A DNA stretch of 64,000 nt from Buttiauxella massiliensis. GTDB taxonomy: Bacteria; Pseudomonadota; Gammaproteobacteria; Enterobacterales; Enterobacteriaceae. How positions within the stretch are numbered: position 1 is the first letter of the stretch; every line of letters starts with the position of its first letter. The notes under the pieces were generated by a model. The model was not told the origin of the DNA and ran no database searches. It saw nothing but the letters and a program-made list of their open reading frames with translations. A program made the position numbers and the translations under genes. Shown piece by piece: positions 39,782 through 49,290 of this stretch. The DNA is taken from the NCBI RefSeq assembly GCF_902500225.1, contig NZ_LR722657.1, positions 62,001 to 126,000 on the forward strand. Reading direction: 5' to 3'.

Positions 39782-40210
39782 TCAGTAGAGCCAGTCTGCG
39801 GGCTGGCCTGCGTTAACCACATTTTCCATAACCTGCTGCTGCATATGCAACACCATGCCATTGCGTTCATTTAATTGTTGGCATAGCTGAGCGTGGCGTT
39901 GTAAATCTTCCCAAAGCGCACTGATTTTTCCCTGATGCTGCTCGGGTAACCGTTGAATAAATTGCCGCAACCCCGCTTTGTCCGCGCTAAAACCCAGTGT
40001 CTGTAATGACTGCTGGCGGCTCGTTGCGCTATCAGTAAGCTGCTGGTAAATCTGCATCAATTCCTGATTCACACGGCTGAGTTGCTCACTATTGCGCTCC
40101 AGCAACAACGTGCGTTGTTCTTCGAGTAAATTCTTCAGCATGATATAGCGCAGCCTGTCTTGCACCATATCCTGCAACAAAGCGGTCATCCGTTGGCCTG
40201 TTGTTATCAT
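39782..40210 (-). CDS. lfgN: Lateral flagellar chaperone LfgN (FlgN family)
   Basis: A 142-residue, largely helical protein in the FlgN position after lfgM. The core is MLKNLLEEQRTLLLERNSEQL. FlgN chaperones the hook-filament junction proteins, here LfgK and LfgL. It lies 5 bp after lfgM on the minus strand. Confidence 0.91.
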   Translation of the reverse strand: MITTGQRMTALLQDMVQDRLRYIMLKNLLEEQRTLLLERNSEQLSRVNQELMQIYQQLTDSATSRQQSLQTLGFSADKAGLRQFIQRLPEQHQGKISALWEDLQRHAQLCQQLNERNGMVLHMQQQVMENVVNAGQPADWLY

Positions 40211-40215
40211 GTTGA

Positions 40216-40491
40216 TTACCGTTGAAAGTATTTCTGAATAGAGAGCGTCAAATCATCAAGATTGACGTGCAACTGACCATTGCTAATCGCTTGCTTCATT
40301 TCCGCTACGCGGTCCATATCTACTTCCGGCAGGTTTTGCAGTGCTTTCTGAGCATCACCCAAAACAGGGTCAACGGATGCAATCGGTGCGCTGCGAAGCG
40401 GGGCTGACGCTTTCGTTTCACCTAATTCTTTGGTGGCCTGGCTGTTTTGCGTTGGCTGGATTTGCGCGTAGTGGTTTTGGTTAATTTTCAT
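40216..40491 (-). CDS. lfgM: Lateral anti-sigma28 factor LfgM (FlgM family)
   Basis: A 91-residue FlgM-like anti-sigma factor. The N-terminus is unstructured and the C-terminal helical part (DRVAEMKQAISNGQLHVNLDDLTLSIQKYF) would bind sigma28, here presumably LafS. It would hold LafS until the hook is complete and then be exported. A sigma28-like promoter lies upstream. Confidence 0.94.
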   Translation of the reverse strand: MKINQNHYAQIQPTQNSQATKELGETKASAPLRSAPIASVDPVLGDAQKALQNLPEVDMDRVAEMKQAISNGQLHVNLDDLTLSIQKYFQR

Positions 40492-40546
40492 TTTTCTCTC
40501 CCGAGGTAAACCAGGTTCAGCTGCAAAGATTTTCTTCTGTCAGTAT

Positions 40547-40574
40547 AAAGCGACGGAAATCTTCGAAAACTTTA
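40547..40574 (-). promoter_or_regulatory. Sigma28-like promoter upstream of lfgM
   Basis: Leftward, a perfect -35 TAAAGTTT (40574-40567) is followed after 12 bp by GTCGCTTT (40554-40547), a partial match to the -10 GCCGATAA. Class-3 transcription of lfgMN by LafS would mirror flgMN. The weak -10 keeps confidence low. Confidence 0.45.
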
Positions 40575-40596
40575 ATCCTTGAATAAAAAATGACGG

Positions 40597-41355
40597 TTAT
40601 CGAGTAGCAACAAGAATATGCACCACACCAGGCGATACCACTATTGCATCAACGGTGCGCTGGCTGCTGATGTTCTTCACTCGAATCACATCCCCTTTAC
40701 GCCCCTGTTTCATCGCTTCTCCCGAAGTACTGGCTTCGATTCCATTCTGGCGAGCCACCATCAACACGCTTTGCCCACGCTCCACCATTATCGGCTGCTC
40801 TAACTGAGCGGAATTCACAATTTGCGCAGATGTTATGCGGCGCTTGACCGTTTGGCCGATTGCTTCCTCTGTCGTGGTAAAGAACTGGGTATTGAGTGGC
40901 GCAATATCCTGAACACGCAGAACCACATCCTGTGCATCAATCACACGCCCGCGGTCCAGCGTTTGCATGGCAACAACGATAGGCAGATTGACCGCTGTTT
41001 TAACTGCCACCGTCTGCGTCCAGCCTTGTGCGTCTGGGCATGTGACATCGTAGCGAAGCCGGTACAACGTGCGTCTGGCGGTTGGCGTTGTCAGCAGATT
41101 TTTTTTACATACGGGCAGAGTTGATGCTTCGGCGGGAAGCACCGTTTCAAGCTGTAAGTCATATTTCCCCCAGCCTTGATTTTGCGCCATCTCTTTGACT
41201 TCTGCCTGCGCGCTTTTACTGGCGATTTTATCGAGCTGATGAGTCGCATCTGCGGCATTTGCTGCACTGCATACCAGACTCAGCCCGGCAAAAAACAGGG
41301 GGAAGAGGATTTTCCGCATTGGGGCGAGCGAAGATGCTATTTGTTTTGAAATCAT
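40597..41355 (-). CDS. lfgA: Lateral P-ring assembly chaperone LfgA (FlgA family)
   Basis: A 252-residue periplasmic chaperone for P-ring assembly, with a signal peptide ending LVCSAANAAD and a C-terminal SAF domain (RGRVIDAQDVVLRVQDIAP, KQGRKGDVIRVKN). The start is uncertain: ATG 41355 or ATG 41319, the latter giving a more usual signal peptide (MRKILFPLFFAG). It is divergent from lfgB. Confidence 0.93.
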   Translation of the reverse strand: MISKQIASSLAPMRKILFPLFFAGLSLVCSAANAADATHQLDKIASKSAQAEVKEMAQNQGWGKYDLQLETVLPAEASTLPVCKKNLLTTPTARRTLYRLRYDVTCPDAQGWTQTVAVKTAVNLPIVVAMQTLDRGRVIDAQDVVLRVQDIAPLNTQFFTTTEEAIGQTVKRRITSAQIVNSAQLEQPIMVERGQSVLMVARQNGIEASTSGEAMKQGRKGDVIRVKNISSQRTVDAIVVSPGVVHILVATR

Positions 41356-41368
41356 GTCTTTATAAACC

Positions 41369-41384
41369 TGGCACGTAAATTGCT
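41369..41384 (+). promoter_or_regulatory. Sigma54 promoter of the lfgB-L operon
   Basis: TGGCAC-GTAAA-TTGCT is a full match to the -24/-12 consensus TGGCAC-N5-TTGCW. It lies 70 bp upstream of the lfgB start in the lfgA-lfgB gap. It is the natural target of LafK and would drive the rod, ring and hook operon. Confidence 0.9.
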
Positions 41385-41453
41385 TTTAAAAGGATTCCTC
41401 TGAGAGAAATCTGTGCCAGGAGTACAGAGGACGCAGGACTGTAAGGAGTGACA

Positions 41454-41804
41454 GTGAGCATTAGTTTTGACAAGGCATTAGGCGTACATCCACAGGCATT
41501 GCAGCTCAGACTGACCAGGGCAGAGCTGTTATCCACCAATCTTGCCAACGTGGATACCCCTAATTTCAAGGCTAAAGATATTGATTTTGACGCGCAGATG
41601 CAACGTTCAAAACAGTCGTTGTTTTCGGGGGCGCAAACCGAGGTGAAATATCGCCTGCCATATCAACCCTCTGCGGATGGGAATACGGTGGCGCTGGATG
41701 TAGAACAGGCTGCATTCGCCAAGAACAGCATGGACTACCAAATGAGCCTGACGTTTCTGAAGATGAAATTTTCGGGATTGCGGGCTGCCATCGAAGGCAA
41801 ATAA
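41454..41804 (+). CDS. lfgB: Lateral proximal rod protein LfgB (FlgB family)
   Basis: A 116-residue rod protein with the N-terminal rod signature LRLTRAELLSTNLANVDTPNFKAKDIDF. The GTG at 41454 is preferred because AAGGAG ends 5 nt upstream; the GTG at 41448 overlaps that RBS. First gene of the operon under the sigma54 promoter. Confidence 0.94.
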   Translation: MSISFDKALGVHPQALQLRLTRAELLSTNLANVDTPNFKAKDIDFDAQMQRSKQSLFSGAQTEVKYRLPYQPSADGNTVALDVEQAAFAKNSMDYQMSLTFLKMKFSGLRAAIEGK

Positions 41805-41822
41805 TTCGTTCAGGAAGAAAGT

Positions 41823-42248
41823 ATGGCTTTTACGGACATTTATCGAATTTCTAGTTCTGCGATGACGGCGCAAACCGTCAGGCTGAACACCATCGCCAGT
41901 AACATGGCTAACGCCGATGCTGCATCTGAAAGCGCGGACACGGTGTACAAAGCACGCCGCCCCGTTTTTGCGTCTGTCTACCAGAACAGCCAACTTGCCG
42001 GAAACAACGCCTTTGCAGGTGCCCGTGTGCAGATCATGGACGTGGTAGAAACCGGCCAGGCTGTTACCCGTTACGAGCCGCATCACCCGATGGCGAATAG
42101 CCAGGGTTATGTTTATTACCCGGATATCAACGTGGTGGAGGAGATGGCAGACATGATGTCGGCGTCTCGCGGTTTTGAAACCAGCGCTGAAGTTCTCAGC
42201 AATGTCAAAAGCATGCAGCAAAGTGTGCTGCGTCTTGGTGAGGTGTAA
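41823..42248 (+). CDS. lfgC: Lateral rod protein LfgC (FlgC family)
   Basis: A 141-residue rod protein: RLNTIASNMANADA near the N-terminus and the C-terminal block NVVEEMADMMSASRGFETSAEVL. RBS CAGGAAGAAAGT. It sits 18 bp after lfgB. Confidence 0.95.
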   Translation: MAFTDIYRISSSAMTAQTVRLNTIASNMANADAASESADTVYKARRPVFASVYQNSQLAGNNAFAGARVQIMDVVETGQAVTRYEPHHPMANSQGYVYYPDINVVEEMADMMSASRGFETSAEVLSNVKSMQQSVLRLGEV

Positions 42249-42251
42249 TTG

Positions 42252-42932
42252 ATGAATGTAACGGATACCTCCACTTTCGCGACGGATACCAGCGGAAGTT
42301 CTATTTCCGCTAATGGGCAATCGGCATCAGGCATGAACGATATGTTCCTGAAATTGCTGGTGGCACAGGTGCAAAACCAGGACCCACTCAATCCAACTGA
42401 TGGCACGGAATATGTCGGGCAACTGGCACAGCTTTCTCAGGTGCAGTCGATGGAGAAGGTCGCCAGCCTGATGCAAAACAGCAGCATCATGATGGACAAC
42501 TTGCAGACGCTCACCACCGCTAATCTGGTGGGGCAGAACGTGATGGTGCAAACCGACCGCGTGGAATTGCAGGGTGACTCGGTACTTAATGGCCGCCTGA
42601 CGCTGGAACACCCCGCGTCATCGGTAACGGTGCATGTTAAAGACGCCAGCGGCAATGAGCACAAGGTTGATTTGGGCCGCCAACAAGCCGGACTGGTGGA
42701 CTTTACTCTAGATGCTAAAAAACTGGGTTTACCGGAAGGTAAATACACGCTGAGTGCTGTCACCGATACCGCTGAGAAGTCCATTCCAATGGAAATTGGC
42801 GGCACAGTAAGCAACGTGCGTATCCCATTAAAAGGCGGCGTCACGATGCTGAAAATCGCCGGACTTGGAGAAGTCCCGTACAGCAGTATCAGTCAATTTG
42901 GTGGACAGGCTTCCGGCACGCGTCGGACGTAA
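42252..42932 (+). CDS. lfgD: Lateral hook-capping protein LfgD (FlgD family)
   Basis: A 226-residue hook scaffold cap. The N-terminal signature is MNDMFLKLLVAQVQNQDPLNPTDGTEYVGQLAQLSQV, followed by a FlgD Ig-like/tudor region. The ATG at 42252 follows GAGG; a TTG at 42249 would only add one residue. Confidence 0.95.
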   Translation: MNVTDTSTFATDTSGSSISANGQSASGMNDMFLKLLVAQVQNQDPLNPTDGTEYVGQLAQLSQVQSMEKVASLMQNSSIMMDNLQTLTTANLVGQNVMVQTDRVELQGDSVLNGRLTLEHPASSVTVHVKDASGNEHKVDLGRQQAGLVDFTLDAKKLGLPEGKYTLSAVTDTAEKSIPMEIGGTVSNVRIPLKGGVTMLKIAGLGEVPYSSISQFGGQASGTRRT

Positions 42933-42957
42933 CAACTTTTGTAATCAGGATGAAATC

Positions 42958-44148
42958 ATGAGTTTTAGCATCGCAACGTCAGGTCTTAACGCTATTAGCC
43001 AGCAGCTTGGGGCTATCAGTAACAATATCGCCAACACCGGGACGGTAGGATACAAGTCCGGCCGTGCGGAGTTTGCTGCTCTTTATGCACAGTCTCAGCC
43101 TTTGGGCGTGGGCGTGACTGGCGTCACGCAAAGTATTACCCGTGGCGGCAATATCATTAGCTCCAGCAACTCACTGGATTTAGCGATTTCCGGTAATGGC
43201 TTTTTTGTCGTTCGTGACAGCACTGGCACCACTTCCTACACCCGTGCCGGGTATTTCGGTACGGATAAAGACGGCAATCTGGTGAATAACCTGGGCATGA
43301 ACATGCAAGGTTACCCGGTAGATGCCAACGGGAATTTGCAGGTGGGCACAGTCAGTAACCTGAGCATTATGAGCGGTTCTATTCCGGCAAAAGCGACATC
43401 TGGTGCGAGCTTCACGGCTAACTTTGACGCCAATGCGAAAATGCCAACCACGACGTTTGATCCCACCGACGACACTTCTTACAACAACACCTACACCACG
43501 CAGGTTTTTGACTCGTTAGGCCGGGAACATACCCTGACGCAGTACTTTGTTAAAACTGCCGATAACCAATGGGGCGTCCACTATTACATGGACGGCAACA
43601 GCATTGGCGATGAAACCTTAAACTTTGGTCCCAACGGCAATATGGCGAACTTCGCCAACAATTCTACCTCGAGAGATTTGACGTTTGCGCCTACCGGCGC
43701 GTCACCGATCAAAATCAAACTGAATTACGCCGGTACCACCCAATATGGCTCCGACTTTTCCGTCAGCCGTAACCAGGGTGATGGCTACGCCTCTGGTGAG
43801 TGTACCGGGCAGCAAGTCGATGAGAAAGGTAACGTTTATGCGACCTTCTCTAACGGCGAACGTATGTTGCAGGGCCAGCTTATCATCGCCAACTTTGCCA
43901 ACCCGAACGGCCTACAATCACAAGATGGCACCACATGGGCACAAACCGGCTCCTCAGGTTCACCATTGACTGGCGCTCCGGGCAGCGGCCTTTTGGGTTA
44001 CATCAAATCCAATGCGCTGGAAGAGTCCAACGTCGATTTGACCTCAGAACTGGTGGGGTTGATGAGTGCGCAGCGTAACTACCAGGCGAATACCAAAGTT
44101 ATCAGCACCAATGACAACATGATGAACGCATTGATGCAGGCTGTGTAA
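42958..44148 (+). CDS. lfgE: Lateral hook protein LfgE (FlgE family)
   Basis: A 396-residue hook subunit with the N-terminal ISQQLGAISNNIANTGTVGYKS, central hook domains, and the C-terminal ELVGLMSAQRNYQANTKVISTNDNMMNAL. The ATG at 42958 is chosen because it begins the conserved MSFSIATSGLNAI; the frame is open upstream but overlaps lfgD. Confidence 0.96.
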   Translation: MSFSIATSGLNAISQQLGAISNNIANTGTVGYKSGRAEFAALYAQSQPLGVGVTGVTQSITRGGNIISSSNSLDLAISGNGFFVVRDSTGTTSYTRAGYFGTDKDGNLVNNLGMNMQGYPVDANGNLQVGTVSNLSIMSGSIPAKATSGASFTANFDANAKMPTTTFDPTDDTSYNNTYTTQVFDSLGREHTLTQYFVKTADNQWGVHYYMDGNSIGDETLNFGPNGNMANFANNSTSRDLTFAPTGASPIKIKLNYAGTTQYGSDFSVSRNQGDGYASGECTGQQVDEKGNVYATFSNGERMLQGQLIIANFANPNGLQSQDGTTWAQTGSSGSPLTGAPGSGLLGYIKSNALEESNVDLTSELVGLMSAQRNYQANTKVISTNDNMMNALMQAV

Positions 44149-44879
44149 TGGATCATCTCATTTATACCGCGATGAGTGGTGCCAGCCGCAGCCTGCAGCA
44201 GCAGCAGGTTCACGCTAATAACCTCTCTAACGTCAACACCAGCGGCTTTCGTGGTGACCTGGATAAAGCGATGTCCACGAAGGTTGCGGGTAGCGGCTAT
44301 GACTCTCGTCATATGGTGCAAAACGCCAGCGGCGGCGTGGATATGACATCAGGATCGCTTGATGAAACTGGGCGTGACCTGGATGTCGGTATTGTCGGTA
44401 ACGGGCTGATTGCGCTGCAAATGGGCGGTCGTGAAGTGTTCACGCGTAACGGACATATTGATGTCAGTGAGGATGGCGATCTGACGATAAACGGCCAGCC
44501 GGTGATCGGCGAGGGTGGGCCGATTGTGCTGCCGCCGTTTGCCCAGGTTTCCATTGCTAACGACGGCACCATTTCCATCGTTCCGCAGGACGGGGATATC
44601 AACGCGCTGATGGATGTTGACCGTATCAAGCTGGTGGACGTGGCAACCAGCCAGCTCAGCAAAGATAACAACGGTTTTCTGGTCACCAACAACCGCGAGG
44701 AACCGCGTAGCGAAAACATCTCGCTTGCCAGCAAACATCTGGAAAGCAGCAACGTTTCCGCGATAAGCGAAATGATCTCCAGTCTGTCGCTGAACCGCAG
44801 TTTTGAAACGCAGATCAAAATGATGAAAGTGGCAGAAGATCTTGCCCAAGCCGGGAATCGCGTGATCCGCGCGACCTGA
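44148..44879 (+). CDS. lfgF: Lateral proximal rod protein LfgF (FlgF family)
   Basis: A 243-residue rod protein with the N-terminal rod motif QQQVHANNLSNVNTSGFRGDL and the C-terminal NVSAISEMISSLSLNRSFETQIKMMKVAED. Its ATG overlaps the lfgE stop (TAATG). Confidence 0.95.
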   Translation: MDHLIYTAMSGASRSLQQQQVHANNLSNVNTSGFRGDLDKAMSTKVAGSGYDSRHMVQNASGGVDMTSGSLDETGRDLDVGIVGNGLIALQMGGREVFTRNGHIDVSEDGDLTINGQPVIGEGGPIVLPPFAQVSIANDGTISIVPQDGDINALMDVDRIKLVDVATSQLSKDNNGFLVTNNREEPRSENISLASKHLESSNVSAISEMISSLSLNRSFETQIKMMKVAEDLAQAGNRVIRAT

Positions 44880-44902
44880 TTTGACTATTAAGGGAATAAA
44901 CA

Positions 44903-45688
44903 ATGAATCCAGCATTATGGATCAGTAAAACCGGTCTGGCGGCGCAGGACGCCAAAATGAACGCGGTTTCCAATAACCTCGCCAACGTGAATACCACCGG
45001 GTTTAAGCGCGACCGCGTGGTCTTTGAAGACCTGTTTTATCAGAACATGCGTGCACCCGGCGTGCAGGCAAACCAGGACACCGCAACACCGGGCGGTATG
45101 CAGTACGGCAGCGGGGTAAAAGTGGTAGGCACGCAGAAGTCCTTTACCGTGGGCAGTATGCAAGTCACCAACCAGAAAATGGATGTGGCGATTGCCGGCC
45201 AGGGTTTCTTCCAGATTGAAATGTCCGATGGCACCGTGGGCTATACCCGTTCGGGCAATCTGCAAGTGAACAGTGAAGGTGTGGTTACCACGGCCCAAGG
45301 CCAGCCGCTGATCCCGCAGATCGAAATGCCGGTGAACACCAAAGAGGTGAACATCGCTAAAGACGGCACCGTTTCCGTGCTGGTGGCAGATGAAGTGGAC
45401 CCGGTTGAACTGGGGCAAATCACGCTGGTTAACTTTGTCAATCCAGCCGGTCTTTCAGCCATTGGCGGCAATCTTTATCGTGAAACCGCAGCCAGCGGTG
45501 CGCCCGTTGAAGGTGTTCCAGGTGAAGAAGCATTAGGCCAACTTGAGCAGGGAACACTGGAAGGTTCCAACGTGCAAGTGGTGGAAGAGATGGTCGATAT
45601 GATCACCGTCCAACGCGCCTACGAGATGAATGCCAAAATGGTTTCCGCGGCTGACGACATGCTGAAATTCGTCACGCAAACGCTATAA
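44903..45688 (+). CDS. lfgG: Lateral distal rod protein LfgG (FlgG family)
   Basis: A 261-residue distal rod protein, the standard length. N-terminal NAVSNNLANVNTTGFKRDRVVFEDLFYQ and C-terminal EEMVDMITVQRAYEMNAKMVSAADDMLKFV are family-typical. Confidence 0.96.
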   Translation: MNPALWISKTGLAAQDAKMNAVSNNLANVNTTGFKRDRVVFEDLFYQNMRAPGVQANQDTATPGGMQYGSGVKVVGTQKSFTVGSMQVTNQKMDVAIAGQGFFQIEMSDGTVGYTRSGNLQVNSEGVVTTAQGQPLIPQIEMPVNTKEVNIAKDGTVSVLVADEVDPVELGQITLVNFVNPAGLSAIGGNLYRETAASGAPVEGVPGEEALGQLEQGTLEGSNVQVVEEMVDMITVQRAYEMNAKMVSAADDMLKFVTQTL

Positions 45689-45715
45689 AACGCAGGGATT
45701 GCGATTAAGAAGTGA

Positions 45716-46387
45716 ATGGAAATGAAAAAGAAAATGCTTGTTGGGCTGTTAGCCCTGGTTTTGGCGGGTTGTGAAAGCCCAGCTCTTTTCGTGAAAAAAG
45801 ACGATGCAGCCTACGCACCACCGGAAGAACCGGCGACCGCCACACCCGCAATTTCGGGCGGTGGCCTGTATAACAGCGGTTACAGCTGGTCTTTAGTTCA
45901 GGATCGCCGCGCCTATCGCGTTGGGGACATTTTGACCGTCAACCTGGATGAATCCACTCAGTCCAGCAAGCAGGCCACCACCAATTTTGGCAAGGAAAAC
46001 GACGTGACGATAGGCGTGCCGGAGGTGTTCGGCAAAACGCTGGATAAAGCCAGCGCCTCTATTAGTGGCGATCGTAACTTCAAAGGTGCGGCTAATTCTG
46101 CACAGCAAAATATGCTGCGCGGTGCCATCACCGTTGCGGTGCATAAAGTTTTGCCTAATGGCGTGATGGAAGTGCGCGGCGAAAAATGGCTGACCCTTAA
46201 CCAGGGCGACGAATATATGCGCGTGTCGGGACTGGTCAGGCCGGAAGATGTCTCGCAATCGAACACGATTTCATCCCAGCGTATTGCTAACGCACGTATC
46301 TCGTATGCCGGGCGCGGTGCGCTTAGTGATGCGAACGCTGCAGGGTGGCTGACGCGCTTCTTTAACCATCCACTGTTCCCGATTTAA
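45716..46387 (+). CDS. lfgH: Lateral L-ring lipoprotein LfgH (FlgH family)
   Basis: A 223-residue outer-membrane ring lipoprotein with lipobox LAGC after a short signal (LVGLLALVLAGCESP). The FlgH core includes YRVGDILTVNLDESTQSSKQA and the C-terminal RYAGRGALSDANAAGWLTRFFNHP-like end. Starts at 45716 or 45722 are both possible. Confidence 0.95.
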   Translation: MEMKKKMLVGLLALVLAGCESPALFVKKDDAAYAPPEEPATATPAISGGGLYNSGYSWSLVQDRRAYRVGDILTVNLDESTQSSKQATTNFGKENDVTIGVPEVFGKTLDKASASISGDRNFKGAANSAQQNMLRGAITVAVHKVLPNGVMEVRGEKWLTLNQGDEYMRVSGLVRPEDVSQSNTISSQRIANARISYAGRGALSDANAAGWLTRFFNHPLFPI

Positions 46388-46399
46388 CAGGAGAAACCC

Positions 46400-47494
46400 A
46401 TGCGTAACGTGGTGTCAGGTTTTTTGCTCCTGCTGGTGTGTATCGGCCAGGTTCATGCCGAGCGGTTAGGGAATATCGTTGATATTCAGGGTGTGCGTGG
46501 CAACCAGCTGGTGGGATATAGCCTGGTGGTCGGGCTGGATGGGACAGGGGATAAAAACCAGGTCAAATTCACCAGCCAGTCGGTCACCAATATGCTGCGC
46601 CAGTTTGGCGTCCAGATGCCGGCCAAAATTGACCCGAAAGTGAAAAACGTGGCGGCGGTTGCCATCAGCGCCACGCTGCCGCCGATGTACGCCCGTGGGC
46701 AATCCATTGATATTACTGTCTCCTCGATTGGCGATGCGAAAAGCCTGCGTGGAGGCACGCTGTTATTGACTCAGTTGCGTGGTGCCGATGGCGAAGTTTA
46801 CGCCCTGGCGCAAGGCAACGTCGTAGTCGGCGGCTTTAAGGCCGAAGGTGATAGCGGTTCAAGCATTACCATGAATACCCCAACCGTGGGTCGTGTGCCT
46901 AACGGTGCGAGTGTGGAGCGGGAAATCCCTACTGATTTTCAGGCCAACAGCCAGGTGGTGCTTAACCTGAAGCGACCAAGTTTTAAAACTGCCAACAATG
47001 TTGCTTTGGCAATAAACCAAGCGTTTGGCTCAATTGCGACCGCGCAAAGCGCCACCAACGTGATGGTACGTGCGCCGGAACAACCTGGCGCGCGCGTGGC
47101 GTTTATGTCCACCCTCGAAGATTTGCAAATCACCACCGGTAAGCAGCAGCCGCGTGTAGTGTTTAACGCCAGAACTGGCACGATTGTGATTGGCGATGGT
47201 GTGGTGGTTCGTGCGGCAGCCGTTTCTCATGGCAACCTGACCGTTTCGATTCAGGAAACACCGCAAGTCAGCCAGCCTGCGCCATTCGGCCAGGGAACGA
47301 CAACTGTGACACCCAATTCGAATATTAATGTTAATCGCGAACGTGGACAGATGGTAGTGGTGCCTGCCGGAACCAGCCTGAGAAATATCGTCAACACGCT
47401 AAACAGCCTGGGGGCATCACCGGATGACACGATGGCGATTTTGCAGGCGCTGAGCGAGGCCGGTGCAATGGATGCAGAACTGGTAGTGATTTAA
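46400..47494 (+). CDS. lfgI: Lateral P-ring protein LfgI (FlgI family)
   Basis: A 364-residue periplasmic ring protein with a signal peptide ending [10 protein letters not shown]. The hallmark [19 protein letters not shown] and the C-terminal [34 protein letters not shown]-like block are present. RBS AACAGGAGAAA. Confidence 0.96.
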   Translation: MRNVVSGFLLLLVCIGQVHAERLGNIVDIQGVRGNQLVGYSLVVGLDGTGDKNQVKFTSQSVTNMLRQFGVQMPAKIDPKVKNVAAVAISATLPPMYARGQSIDITVSSIGDAKSLRGGTLLLTQLRGADGEVYALAQGNVVVGGFKAEGDSGSSITMNTPTVGRVPNGASVEREIPTDFQANSQVVLNLKRPSFKTANNVALAINQAFGSIATAQSATNVMVRAPEQPGARVAFMSTLEDLQITTGKQQPRVVFNARTGTIVIGDGVVVRAAAVSHGNLTVSIQETPQVSQPAPFGQGTTTVTPNSNINVNRERGQMVVVPAGTSLRNIVNTLNSLGASPDDTMAILQALSEAGAMDAELVVI

Positions 47495-47503
47495 GGAAAG
47501 ATA

Positions 47504-47902
47504 ATGATCGACTCGCTGACTACAAGAACCCATACCATTCCGGGAGATTTTACCGGAACGCAAAAAGCGCAGAACCTCGAGCAGGCGGCGGAACAGTTTG
47601 AAGCGCTATTTTTACGATCCATGCTCAGCCAGATGCGTAAGGCTTCGGATGTGTTAACGGCAGGGGATAATCCGTTTTCCAGCAAGCAGGAAACGATGAT
47701 GCGCGATTTTTATGATGACAAACTCGCCTCTTTGCTGGCTTCACAGCGTAGTAGTGGCATTGCGTCGCTCATCATAAAGCAGATGGGGCCGCAAGCAGCA
47801 GGCATGGAACGCGCGCTTAAGTTAACCGGGCCTGGGGTCGCTTTACCTGTTAAAGAGAAGGAATTGACTCCACCCATAACGCGCTCAGAGCAAGGATCAT
47901 AA
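47504..47902 (+). CDS. lfgJ: Lateral rod-cap protein LfgJ (FlgJ N-domain only)
   Basis: A 132-residue protein covering only the rod-capping domain of FlgJ (AAEQFEALFLRSMLSQMRKASDVL). The C-terminal muramidase domain of E. coli FlgJ (about 313 residues) is missing, as in many lateral and alpha-proteobacterial systems. A separate wall-cutting enzyme must open the peptidoglycan. The stop overlaps the lfgK start (TAATG). Confidence 0.93.
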   Translation: MIDSLTTRTHTIPGDFTGTQKAQNLEQAAEQFEALFLRSMLSQMRKASDVLTAGDNPFSSKQETMMRDFYDDKLASLLASQRSSGIASLIIKQMGPQAAGMERALKLTGPGVALPVKEKELTPPITRSEQGS

Positions 47903-49269
47903 TGAACATTATCAATATCGCTTTTTCGGGCGCGCAGGCTGCGCGGCAGGGCATGAGTACCACGTCAATGAACGTGGCAAACTACCTTACGCCGGGTTAT
48001 AGCCGTCAGGGCATTATCCAAAGTGCCATCGGCACCAACGGCGACAGTTTCTCCGCCGGCAACGGGGTGCGTGTCGATAGCATTCGCCGTATCTCCGATC
48101 AGTATCTGGTCAATCAGGTCTGGCATAGCAACACGCGTGCGGAATATTACGACGCCGGGCAGAAATATTTAGGGGCGCTGGAAAGCGTCATTGGCACTGA
48201 CAGCACTAGTCTGGGCGGTGGGCTGGACAAATTTTTCGCCGCACTGAATGCGTTAACCACGCAGCCAGATTCACCTGCGTTGCGCCAACAATTGCTTAAT
48301 GAAGGCCAGTCTCTGGCGACGCGTTTTAACAACGTCGACAGTTTCATCAGCAGCCAGAAAGTGTCTATTAACACCCAGCGTGATGCGCTGGTTGGTAACG
48401 TCAATGTGCTCAGTAAAAACATCGCCAGTTACAACCAGCAAATCGCCGATCAGGAAGCGACGGGCGGCAATGCCAGCGTTTTGCGTGACCAGCGTGATGA
48501 ACTGGTAAAAGAGCTGAGCAGCATGGTTAGCGTGAAAGTTTCTGAGGATGCATCCGGCCGCTACAACGTTTCTTTAAACGATGGCCAACCGTTGGTGAAT
48601 GGTCGCAATTTCGGGCAGCTCAAATCCACCATGAACCAGCAAGGTGAGCCGGAAGTTTCGCTAGAATTTCTTAATACTACTTTCGGTGTTTCTTCGGCTA
48701 TCGGCGGGCAGTTAGGTGCACTCAATGACTACGAGCACGGCACGCTGAAAACCATGCAAAGCGCGGTGCGTGATATGGCTGAGCAATTTGCTAAAGAGTT
48801 CAATGCACAGTTGGAGGACGGTTTTGACTTGAATGGTGTGGTGGGTAAGCCGCTGTTTGTCTTTGATCTCACCAGCGGTAAAGGCATGTTGCAGATGAGC
48901 GACCTGAAAGCGGATGAGCTGGCGCTGTCAGACAAAGCCGATGAAAGTGGCAATGGTAACAACCTGAAAGCGCTTATCGAGCTTAAGAACAAAAAAATTG
49001 CCATCGGCAATATGGGCAATATGAGCGTCAACGAAGCCGCTGCGGCGATTATCAGCACCGTGGGAATTGCCAGCCGCCAGAATAAAACTGAGCTGGAGGC
49101 GGCGACAACCGTCTCATATCAGGCGCAAACACAGCGCGATAATCTGAGTGCGGTTAACCAGGATGAAGAGGCCATGAACCTCCAGGTTTATATGCAGGCC
49201 TATCAGTCCAACCTGAAAGTGATCGCCACCGGCAACCAGATTTTCAGCGATTTGCTGATGCTGTTCTGA
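47902..49269 (+). CDS. lfgK: Lateral hook-filament junction protein LfgK (FlgK family)
   Basis: A 455-residue hook-associated protein 1. The N-terminus has GAQAARQGMSTTSMNVANYLTPGYSRQ, and the C-terminal DEEAMNLQVYMQAYQSNLKVIATGNQIFSDLLMLF is family-typical. It is shorter than E. coli FlgK (547). Confidence 0.95.
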   Translation: MNIINIAFSGAQAARQGMSTTSMNVANYLTPGYSRQGIIQSAIGTNGDSFSAGNGVRVDSIRRISDQYLVNQVWHSNTRAEYYDAGQKYLGALESVIGTDSTSLGGGLDKFFAALNALTTQPDSPALRQQLLNEGQSLATRFNNVDSFISSQKVSINTQRDALVGNVNVLSKNIASYNQQIADQEATGGNASVLRDQRDELVKELSSMVSVKVSEDASGRYNVSLNDGQPLVNGRNFGQLKSTMNQQGEPEVSLEFLNTTFGVSSAIGGQLGALNDYEHGTLKTMQSAVRDMAEQFAKEFNAQLEDGFDLNGVVGKPLFVFDLTSGKGMLQMSDLKADELALSDKADESGNGNNLKALIELKNKKIAIGNMGNMSVNEAAAAIISTVGIASRQNKTELEAATTVSYQAQTQRDNLSAVNQDEEAMNLQVYMQAYQSNLKVIATGNQIFSDLLMLF

Positions 49270-49290
49270 TAACAGAAAAAGGAATTTATC

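Noticed and set aside
41607-42320. 237-codon frame antisense to lfgB, lfgC and lfgD
   Set aside because: It is a His/Arg-rich shadow of three conserved flagellar genes.
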